Shown in pieces: positions 55,238-64,000 of a stretch of DNA of 64,000 bases. Source of the DNA: Lepas anatifera (lineage: Eukaryota; Arthropoda; Thecostraca; Lepadidae); NCBI GenBank assembly GCA_034440635.1, contig JAOTON010001814.1, positions 1,860,001 through 1,924,000 of the forward strand, read 5' to 3'. The notes beneath the pieces were generated by a model that worked only from the letters and a program-made list of their open reading frames with translations, was not told the DNA's origin and did not search any database. Position 1 is the stretch's first letter; each line of letters begins with the position of its first letter. The position numbers were made by a program, and so were the translations under genes.

Positions 55238-58200
55238 CAGTGTCCTGAACTTACTTTTCTGCACAGTGTGGGATGTCAAAATTCAGGGAAAAAAGAGGTC
55301 AAAATTACTTGACAAAATAGGGGAAAAAGCAAATGTAGTATCAGAACATCTCGGAAAACAAGAACATGCACTAAAAATACGTGTACTAAAACATCATATT
55401 CACGTGAAATACAAAAACAAATAAGGGATGACCAATATTGATATTAAAATCAATTGTATTAACAGAAGTTAAACCAACTTGAGAAACCCACAAATCCAAC
55501 TCCTGCCGAGTTCAGCATTTTTCCCCAATAAAAGCATTAGAAACGTACAAGTGAATACATTAATAAGCCGCAAACCTACAGCATTAAGATGTAAATAAAG
55601 CAAAGTCTGGAATACCTACCTACCAAAACAATACCTCGGGTGAGGTAGGTCTTGCTTTAGAACCTTTAGCAAGCTGAAATGTTTAAAAGGCAGGGAAAAT
55701 TCCAAAACTTGTCCATTTGAACAGAATATTTTCAAAAAAAACTTATTTTCTAATTATACTTACACCGGCGGGATTCACTCCCTCTGTTTTCACTTGCATT
55801 CATTTAGAAATTGCGGCATGCAATCACACAATAAAAATACCTAGTCAAATGGCCCCCATGGAAATATTAACTTACCTTTACCCAGGTGCCTGGATTTCTT
55901 AAACTTAAATTATACTACCCTCATTGAAATAAATAATGAACAACAGGTTGAGGTTCAGAAATACCCTGCTTAAGCCATAAGACATACCAACACTGGCTAC
56001 TTAAAACTTACCAACTCTCAAACGTACTTATAAGCTTCGATACCCTGCATGCAATCCAGAAACGTACACAAATACCACGGTTTGGCAAACACTAATCTCA
56101 ACTGCGGAAAATTAAATATCACAATGCTAGAAAGACATCTCGCGTCAAATTCAGGCCAGCCTGTCGACACCGGTTGCAAGTACGGTTTTTCTAATGAGAG
56201 TAAACTGACCAGGCAGGCCCCTGAGCGTGAAAAGGATGTCGAAATTCTCCACCTTTAAATCACGCAGAGATTTGGTGTTAGTAATGGAAAAATCTAATTT
56301 TACCTTAATCTTTCGTTATTTTTCTAAAATTATCCTGAAATTCATCTAAATATTTTGGCTGCCTTTGGAGATATTCCGAGAAATACATAGAGGTGCAATT
56401 TTCATGATCCGTGAAGATTCCCTCTTTAGGTATTACTTCTTTAAAAACTGTAAAACAAATGTCCATTATTGGGATCGTTTTATCAAACTAAGGCAGCAGA
56501 ATTTTTAACTTCATATATGTTAAACCACAAAAACATCGTTAAACTATAGCATTACTCTTTAAAGTCAAGGATGTCGAAATTATTTGACAATGCTTGCATT
56601 GTTCCACTCAAACTTTCGAGTGACATGAACCAAAATATTAATAAGCAATATTTTTTCCGAATAGAAAATATTCTGATTTCATATTTGGGGTACTCTCAAA
56701 AGTTTCTTTTGCACAGAAACTTCAAAAATAAATGTTATAATTCACCATGACCCGCGCGATTTCTAAGGATGTCGAAATTCAGTCGGAAGGAGCTGACGTC
56801 ATCAAACAATATATTACGTCAGTAGCACTACATTTCAAGGCCTTGGGCCTTGGCTAGCAGTAGCATCCAAGAACGATGTGGTGATGATTGCTTGGGTTTC
56901 GAGCAATGTGAATGTCATGATGTCTCATACCAGTTTTAGCCTCAGGCAGTTTTAAGTATCAGTTTCGGCTAGCAAAATTACGAGCAATATTTCGGGTTTT
57001 TAATTTGTATCTGAACTTCAATTATGGAACGATACCGCGAGTCAGCGCTGCCGGTAGTCATTGCGTTTATTTTGAATTCAGCTATATGTTTAAGACGAAA
57101 GCGTACATCCCAAGCGCGTGAGGCGTGTGGGAGCTTTTGTTGTTGTTGAAAGAGGAGAGAGAGGAGAGAAACGGCGAGGGTTAGTGTGCTGCACTCTATT
57201 GCCTTGGTGTGGCTTATAATGCGGGTTATATTATTAGTATTCGTACTTTATTAGTACGCTAAGAGACGTGAGGGGTCGATGGCTGACTTTATTTTCGTTA
57301 TATGGTTGATTCAGCTTATTGCATCTCTGGGTCAGGCATTATCTTTCGCATTCTGTGAGATCTCAGTGTGCTTGTGAAGAAGCAATTGTTAGGAATGTTC
57401 TCTTACAAGGTTTTGTCCTTTTGAGCATTCATTGTAAAATGTTTGTGCTAGAAGCCTTCTGTATTTAAACTTTGTATTTAAACCCTCGCTATTAGATAAT
57501 TTCTTTATCAATGACATCGCTCGCGTTAATCAGTCTGGTGTAATTATTGACGATATTTCAGACCACCTTCCAATTTTTATGACATTAAGCATGCCAAGAA
57601 CTAAAAATGAATGCCAAGAAAACATAACATTCTTTGACAAAACCAAGATTAATCAGCTAGAAGATTTTGTTGCTTCTAATCTTAGAAACTTTAATACTAT
57701 AACTGATCCCAATATTGCATGTGGGATCTTAATTGATACATATAAGAAAGGGATAAATGCTTTCTCTAAAACATTTACACCTAAAAGAAGAAGAACTCCC
57801 ATGAAACCCTGGATATCTCAACAGATTTTGGCAGGAATAAATCATAAAAACAAGCTATTCAAAAAACTTATACTAAAAAAGGCTAAGCATAGTAATGAAT
57901 ATAATAATGAATTGAATGAAATGGAACAAACTTATAAAAGATATAGAAACATGCTAACCAATGTAATAAAGGAGGCAAAACATAAATATTATAGAGACTC
58001 GTTTCAAGCAAATAAGGGAAATGGAAATGAAACTTGGAAACTCCTAAATAGCTTAATAAATAAGAAACATAGCAAAAGTCAAATTTTTTCCATCTGTACT
58101 GAAGAATGGGGACGATGTCGCCTTTAAGGGACAGGAGATTGCAAATGGATTTAATAACTTTTTTTGCTCAATTGCAACTGCTTTGGAAAGTAAAATTCCT

Positions 58201-60719
58201 TCTCCAGATATCAGCGCAATAGACTACTTAGATCCGCCCTCATATGAAATATTCGATAGGAATTTAGAAACAAATATTGAGCAAGTTGAAAATATTATCA
58301 AATCCTTGAATCATGTTGGAGGAGGAGTAGACAATATCTCATCTGAAATTTTGAAAGGTACTTACCAGGGATGTATTCATCAGTTAACTTATTTTTTTAA
58401 TATTTGTTTATCTACAGGAACTTTTCCAGAGTTACTGAAAATTGCATGTATTGTACCAATTTATAAGTCCGGAGAGAGGGATAGGTTTACAAACTACCGT
58501 CCAATATCTGTACTTCCAATACTTTCAAAAATACTTGAAAAATTAATACATCAACAAATTGTAGACTATTTGGAATCAAATAACATTCTATACAACCTAC
58601 AATTTGGATTCAGAAAACAGCATAGTTCTTATATGCCAATTTCTCATCTGTATGACACGGTTACCAAAAGACTTGAAAAGGGAGAAATTTCATGTGGAAT
58701 ATTTTTGGACCTTAAAAAGGCATTTGATACCGTTAGCTCCGAAATTCTTTTGACAAAAATGAACCATATTGGAATCCGTGGTAAGCTTTATGACATTCTG
58801 TCTTCTTATTTGAAAAGCAGAAATCAGGTAACAAAAATTAATGGGAAATGCTCAGATTTCCAAAAGGTTTTGATGGGAGTCCCACAAGGCTCAATTCTTG
58901 GCCCGCTCCTGTTCATTATTTATGTAAATGATTTGTATCGAGTCTCTGAATTTGCTAAATTTTATCACTTTGCTGATGATACGGCTATAATCATATCAGG
59001 AGAAAATTCTAAGGTTCTTCAAAATAAAATTGATGCTGTTTTGTCAAAAGTAACCCAATGGTTCATTTCAAATCGTCTTTCACTCAATCCTGACAAATCC
59101 CACTTCCAAATTTACTCAAGAAATGTGATAAATGATATTCAGGTAAAACTTAACGGGGTAGAAATTGCTAGGGAACCAGTAGTGAAATATTTGGGTATTC
59201 TCGTGGATGAAAATTTGAAATGGGAAGCACATATAGACAAAATAGCAACACAACTAAGTAGAAATATTGGGATTATGAGTAGAGTAAAATACTATTTAAA
59301 TTCTCGAGAACTTCTTTGTCTTTACAATGCTCTTGTGCTCCCGTATCTCAACTATTGTGCTGTTATCTGGGGAAGTAATTATCCATCTAAATTACAGAAA
59401 CTGGTCAGGCTGCAGAAGAGAGCTTTAAGAATCATCTTGAAAAAACCTTTCTTTCATCCTTCTAATGAACTTTTTGTTGAATTAAACTTACTGAAGCTAC
59501 AAGACTTGGTCATTGAGCAAAAAATCATAGTTTTGTCCAAATTTTTGAAGCATTCTTTGCCAATATCTATATTGTCACTTTTCCAGCTTCATGATTCCAA
59601 TAATACTCGTCTCATTCAACATTTTTCTGTGCCACTATCTACCACAAATTATAGATCCTTCTCACTTTCATGTTCGGCGCCAAAGGCTTGGAACCAAGTA
59701 ATTTGCTCTATCTTTCCAGATATTAATGATGTACCTTTAGAAAAGATTCAGTTAAAAAAATGTTTACGAAATTACTTCATTGATGCCTATAAAACATTGC
59801 AGGAAATCTGATATTAATTTTGAGATTGCACGCATGGGCCGTTGGTATCACTAACTTTTTTCTCCAAATAATGTTCACTTTTACCTTCTTCTCTTCTAAA
59901 AACACACTAGAGGTTTTTACCTATTAATAACTAACCCACTAATACCCTCTCTGTAGTACCCGTGCACTCCCTGAATGTTACTAGTGTTACTATTCTTTTC
60001 GGGGGCGCACGGGGAAATATTCTAAACAATGTATGTAACCTAGGCATGGAAAATATAAAAAAGTTGGAGCGGGGAGTGGTGCGACCCGTTAACAATGTAA
60101 TAATACCTAACTGTCTAATCCTATGGAGCCTTAGTTATTGGGTCGCACGGGTAAGGAAGGGCACTCCTGCCTACCTAATCAATGGGTAGTGGGTTAAAAA
60201 AAAGCAGAGAATTTAAAAAAAAAACTTCCTCTTCTCCAAAGATGAATGCTGTGTTCTATTTTGACATGGAATCAGTCCTGGCGGGACTGTTTAAAGAATG
60301 CTGCATTCCATATGACGGTAATAGGTTTGCAAAGCTAGGGTTGCAGCATCTTTATCGAATGGTATGTTGGCTTGAGTTGCTGGTTTGGCACTGCCTCCAT
60401 TCCTCAACTTCTGAAACAAGGAAATTGATAATGCTACATTTTTATTCATTTAGATCCATACATGTATTTGCGACAACAGCAACAAGCAATAAAAGACCAT
60501 ATCAGTACATGTTAACACAAGGCTAAAATCCAGTAGAAGATGAAAATAAGGGCACATTAAAAAGATGTCATTGAAGCCATCACTTCACAAGCTGATGATG
60601 TTGTAAGCAGATGATTCTGATGATGTTGTTTAGAATGTCAAAATTCAAGATTTAGGATGTCAAAATTGATCAAGTCTAGGTGTGGGTTTCCACGCAAAAT
60701 TCTCAATTTCAGGACACTG
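55238..60719. mobile_element. 5.48-kb terminal-inverted-repeat element splitting the minisatellite
   Basis: The left end is CAGTGTCCTGAA (55238-55249) and the right end its exact complement (60708-60719). CCTCTCC directly precedes the left end (55231-55237) and directly follows the right end (60720-60726), a 7-base duplication that could be 8 with one base of ambiguity in the C-run. Minisatellite of one kind and orientation lies on both sides. CAGTG ends with 7-8-base duplication fit hAT or P-like elements. GGATGTC(A/G)AAATT-type words recur near both ends and inside. No transposase is recognised; the main coding content is a non-LTR RT (57483-59811) that probably jumped in later. 55250-57480 and 59812-60707 hold no other recognised gene. 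Confidence 0.7.
57483..59811 (+). pseudogene. non-LTR retrotransposon ORF2, 5'-truncated, one frameshift
   Basis: It opens with the last part of an APE-type endonuclease (SLLDNFFIND, then the catalytic ISDHLPIF at about 57555). A lysine-rich linker follows to about 58080. There a one-base frame change in a T-run (about 58083-58088) shifts into the main 542-residue frame. RT blocks there include NYRPISVLPILSKILEKLI, FGFRKQHSS, FLDLKKAFDTV, GVPQGSILGPLL (58876-58911) and catalytic FADD (58969-58980, about residue 263). Post-RT text follows (LPYLNYCAVIWGSN; LQKLVRLQKRALRII). The frame ends at 59811 with a 3' region and A-rich tracts near 60200-60230. Wording resembles the CR1/Jockey group; the clade is inferred. 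Apart from truncation and the frameshift it is well preserved, so relatively young. Confidence 0.92.
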
Positions 60720-61347
60720 CCTCTCCCACCCACTGACAACCCCACCACTCATGTCCTCTCCCATCCACTGACAATCCCACCACTCATGTCCTCTCCCATC
60801 CACTGACAATCCCAACCACCCATGTCCTCTCCCATCCACTGACAATCCCACCACTCATGTCCTCTCCCACCCACTGACAACCCCACCACTTTTGTACTCT
60901 CCCATCCACTGACAACCCCACCACTCGTGTCCTCTCCCATCCACGGACAATCCCAACCACCCATGTCCTCTCCCATCCACTGACAATCCCACCACTCATG
61001 TCCTCTCCCATCCACTGACAATCCCAACCACCCATGTCCTCTCCCATCCACTGACAATCCCACCACTCATGTCCTCTCCCACCCACTGACAACCCCACCA
61101 CTTTTGTACTCTCCCATCCACTGACAACCCCACCACTCGTGTCCTCTCCCATCCACGGACAACCCCACCACTCGTGTCCTCTCCCATCCACTAACAATTC
61201 CACCACCCATGTCCTCTCCCATCCACGGACAACCCCACCACTCGTGTCCTCTCCCATCCACTAACAATTCCACCACCCATGTCCTCTCCCATCCACTGAC
61301 AACCCCACCACTCGTGTCCTCTCTCACCCACTGACAACCCCACCACT
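60720..61347. repeat. 35/36-bp minisatellite, right part of a split array
   Basis: Same unit and orientation as 54500-55237. A marked variant (CCACTTTTGTACTCTCCC) occurs at about 60887 and again 212 bases later, with the intervening unit order repeated (six units, mixed 35 and 36). It ends at 61347 in a third CCACTTTTTG before unique sequence. Confidence 0.92.
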
Positions 61348-61467
61348 TTTTGCCAGTGCTGCCACCGCTGGCTCGCGGTTGAAACAAAACTATACCTAAC
61401 TCTAAGCTATACAAAAAAATACAAAGAAGGAAAATTACCAAAATAATGGTTTTGGTACAGTTGCTTC

Positions 61468-61927
61468 TTAAAAGGAATGTGGCACCTTGGTCAAATCCAG
61501 GAATTTAGTTCAATTAGGGGCACTTTTAGCCGGAGATCATGAAAGGTCCATGATTTTTCCTAAACAAAATGTACAATGAGTTCAATATTTTGATTTTTGA
61601 AATGCTCTTTCAGCGAGAAAAATGAACCTATGTCTGTGGATGACGTCATGATCTGGCAACTACTACCATATTCAATAGGCTTCAATGGCTTCAACTTGCT
61701 GATTGCTCATCGTAACATCAGCGCTGTCGTCACACCAACAGCTGACAACTGTGGTTGCTTGGCTGGGGTAGATGTGGGGGTACATTTCGGGTAGGTTTTT
61801 AGTTTTTCTCCACGGAAATTTTGAGTTTCAAGATAAATGATATATTGAGTGCCGGGTTTTCCGGCAATCTTTACAACTTGGCTATCTCAGTTAAAATCAC
61901 GTTATAAAGGTACTACATTCCCTTCAA
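61468..61927 (-). mobile_element. T5 element, slightly decayed
   Basis: TTAA at 61468-61471 then AAGGAATGTGGCACC; the right end is TACTACATTCCC followed by TTCAA. Collinear with the complement of 40327-40773 (AACTTGGCTATCTCAGTTAA, GATGACGTCATGATCTGGCA, CAACTGTGG). No gene. Confidence 0.78.
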
Positions 61928-62487
61928 TGCTTTGGTATAGGGTATAGCTTCTGGCCTTATTCAACTCCTGCAGAGGTTATTTAGCCGGAATTTAAGAAGT
62001 CTATAGAGGGATAATGAATTTCGATTTTGCCACTGAAACGCCCTGAGGCTCTCTTTAGACTTTCAGGTGGGTTCTAAGTGCTCCTTATCTAGCCTTTTCG
62101 CACTCCGTTATCTACCATTTGGGTCGTCCATCTATTAATCATTTCATATTAAACCAACGTGATGCCCAGGGGTGTCGCCCAGTGTGCGCCCCTAATAGCC
62201 TTCGCCGGTCGTTGGCGGTGACAAATTGGTGATGACACGACGTGGATGTAATTACTGACAAAGGCTCGTAAGCTATGAGTATCTCTGGGACATTATTAGG
62301 TGATGGTGAGAGCTGAATGTTCAGAAAAGGTGTAATGCAGTGAGACCACATCGAATGAAGTGGCCGCCTCTGTAATTATTTCTAGCATTTTAAACTCAGT
62401 TGAATTTACATACTTATATTTTGCATCCCCCGGCAGCTTTTTTATGGAAAAGTACGAACAGGCTTAAATTTGCATACAAAACAAGAT
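61928..62487. other. unassigned, no gene seen
   Basis: No open frame or terminus recognised. Confidence 0.35.
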
Positions 62488-63154
62488 TTAAATGCGTCCC
62501 GCTGGGGAGCGAAATTCGCCTCCCTCCTGGTTTTCCCCAGATAACGCAAAAAGAGACGCAGAACCACGAAACTTACAGTACCTGATCCCCAATCAATTTT
62601 ACGCATCGGACCATTTTTTTAGGTCAGGTCATGTCAAGTCAAGTCAAGGAGCTATCCAAAGACAAGCGGCCCAATCTCAACCTAAAATCACGAGTTTGAA
62701 GTGATAGAGCGTCTATTTTAGCTGCATTAGACTCGCCTTGGCTTTGCGGTTCTAATGATATGCATTTATATAATTTGACCCTGACCTGACCTCAGGTCAG
62801 GTCAAATCCTTGATTTGACCTAGCAAGGTCAAATTATATATCACTCGATTTGGCTTGCTGCGAGGATTCATGTAGTTCAAGTCGTTTTGCTTTATCTTTA
62901 CTTGTTCAAATGTAATGACCGAAAAACCTATTTTACATGTTATCCCTATTACGGCATGTTTTGACCTCTCGTGACCTTAAATGTGACCTGACAAAAAATG
63001 GTTCGAATATTTTCGATGGAGAAGTGGATGGGCTACCCAACGCCGTTTACCGTTTTTCGCTACCTACCGTGGTTCTCGAGATCTTAGGGGGGTGGGTACC
63101 CGCCCCCCTCGTCAAAGCGAAGGTGGCTCAGACCCCCGTCAATGCGCGTGTTAA
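62488..63154. mobile_element. chimeric T4/T3 element between TTAA sites
   Basis: The left part (62488 to about 62700) is T4: after TTAA, ATGCGTCCCGCTGGGG, CTGGTTTTCCCCAGATAACG and AAAATCACGAGTTTGAAG. From about 62703 it is the right half of a reversed T3: central TGACCT/AGGTCA palindrome at 62782-62804, CGATGGAGAAGTGGATGGGC, GGTGGGTACCCGCC and CCCGTCAATGCGCGTG before TTAA at 63151-63154. The join falls at TGATAGAGCG. No coding region. Confidence 0.8.
62782..62804. promoter_or_regulatory. palindrome of nuclear-receptor-type half-sites
   Basis: TGACCTGACCT, one C, then its exact complement AGGTCAGGTCA. AGGTCA is the classical half-site of many nuclear receptors (RXR/USP, COUP-TF, HNF4 and ERR types). 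Whether any receptor binds here is unknown. The same palindrome, more or less eroded, occupies the centre of T2 and T3 copies elsewhere. Confidence 0.6.
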
Positions 63155-63159
63155 CTATG

Positions 63160-63590
63160 ACGTCATAACGTAATAGACGTCAGACTGGGTAACGCCATTT
63201 GACCGGAAGCACTGAGGTCAATAACCTTGAAAATTCAGATATGACCTTGACCTGTGACCTTTGAAATTGACCTTGAACTTCATGTGAGGTGACCTTGGCA
63301 TATCATCCCGGTTATATGGCGGTATGAGGCCATCACTCGATCTCCAATGCAAGCGAACTGGTCCGACCGCGCGATTGTGGCGATCTCAAAATGGAGGTCT
63401 GACTTTGAAAGCATATATGTCAAAAAATTTCTATTGATTTTCAAAATTCTTGCACAAACCGACGCGTTATTGAATTCTGTTAAATGTGGCTGATTATCGT
63501 TTATATCGTCTACATGCGGTTCCCCGGCCACCTTGGAAAAATAGGTGGGGGTCTCCGAGGCCGTCTCCAGTGTGCGTATTAAACAGAAAA
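63160..63590 (+). repeat. R8 repeat, copy
   Basis: Follows the chimeric element directly and matches 41760-42210: GAGGTCAATAACCTTGA, TGACCTTGACCTGTGACC, CTTCATGTGAGGTGACCTTG, GGCCACCTTGG, CAGTGTGCGT. It begins ACTATGACGTCATAACG. No gene. Confidence 0.6.
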
Positions 63591-64000
63591 AGGCTTGTTA
63601 CCTCTAAGAGCCAATGTCCGAAATCCTGATTCCGTAAGTCGGCCAATAAGCTTATTTACACCAAGCGTGCTCATTCTGTCGTAGGTTTACCTGGCGAGGT
63701 AATTTCCAGAATTCATTCAAGCACATCGGCTCGGTTGTTTGACAAACGGATATCCTCCAACCCGCAGTGTTTTTCCGTAGGTGCCGAAGTTTACACCCAC
63801 AAACCATCAACAATGGCTATGGATTTCGATCACAGTGGATGCCCCGGTAAAACCTGAACATCGGCAGACTCGCGCATGTGCCATACGGGAGGGTAGGTGC
63901 ACCGTATCTCCGGTGCCCTCTGCCTCCGCCGTTTCTGCTGCTGGTGCTCGGCGCTGGGCAGTTTCGTCACGCACATTAGCTGCGGCGCCGTCGGATGCGG
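63591..64000. other. window end, GC-rich after 63880
   Basis: The last 120 bases are GC-rich and CpG-rich (CTGCTGCTGGTGCTCGG). This could be the edge of an exon or promoter that continues beyond the window; nothing firm can be called. Confidence 0.3.

Noticed and set aside
54582..55279. Glycine/tryptophan-rich minus-strand frames in the 35/36-bp array
   Set aside because: Three overlapping frames of the same repeat; the same happens in the second half at 60660-61441.

Overview
The window is animal nuclear DNA, probably from an invertebrate with a repeat-rich genome. It holds non-LTR retrotransposon reverse transcriptases, a Penelope-like GIY-YIG fragment, tRNA-headed SINEs, hAT-type miniature elements, long minisatellites and one intron-bounded exon-like segment. 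There are no bacterial operons, ribosome-binding sites or CRISPR arrays. I cannot name the species. Almost every open frame here is a repeat artefact. The only supported coding remnants are retroelement genes (about 3.3-4.3, 16.0-19.1, 27.4-27.8 and 57.5-59.8 kb) and a candidate host exon at 21692-21853.

The dominant theme is a group of non-autonomous elements of about 0.45-1.2 kb (one of 2.3 kb) that sit between duplicated TTAA (once TTAT) sites. They are called T1-T7 here for reference only. T1 ends in CCC(T/G)CGCCCCACCGG; T2 in CCC(T/G)(C/T)GCCCCGGTG; T3 in CACGCGCATTGACGGG; T4 in CACGCGCCCCGCTGGGG; T5 in AGGGAATGTGGCAC; T6 in CATTAACGCCC; T7 in CCC(A/G)T(G/C)C(C/T)TGGCACAG. T1-T4 share internal structure: many AGGTCA/TGACCT half-sites, a central palindrome of those half-sites in T2 and T3, a GC-rich hairpin near one end, and further palindromes beside the termini. 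R8 is another AGGTCA/GACGTCA-rich repeat whose ends I cannot define. The elements are heavily nested: T1 in a retrotransposon gene, T2 in T1, T3 and T5 in T4, and a T4/T3 chimera. No transposase gene for them is in the window, so they must have been moved from elsewhere.

Layout: 0.5-6 kb, T1, T7, R8, a dead RT and T4. 6.5-7.9 kb, three adjoining minisatellites (57, 64 and 18 bp). 8.3-13.1 kb, T2 and T3 copies, a 29-bp minisatellite and two SINEs. 13.4-16 kb, a retroelement tail and one arm of a distant inverted repeat. 16-19.1 kb, a minus-strand non-LTR element split by T1. 20.2-23.4 kb, mostly single-copy DNA with the exon candidate. 23.9-25.8 kb, a GGGGCCCC-rich repeat. 27-31.5 kb, Penelope fragment, microsatellites and nested T1/T2/T3. 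31.5-36.5 kb, a broken long inverted repeat enclosing T6. 39-43.8 kb, nested T4/T3/T5, R8 and T2. 44.2-45.8 kb, a 35-bp minisatellite with a 630-bp higher-order repeat. 46-53 kb, assorted repeats. 53.3-61.3 kb, T2, then a second 35/36-bp minisatellite cut in two by a 5.48-kb terminal-inverted-repeat element that carries a near-intact non-LTR RT. 61.5-63.6 kb, T5, the T4/T3 chimera and R8.

The genes do not form a pathway. What works together is the mobile-element community: reverse transcriptases that could serve SINEs, and unseen TTAA-specific and hAT-like transposases that moved the short elements. Family assignments rest on termini and target-site duplications read by eye, and fragment boundaries are approximate.
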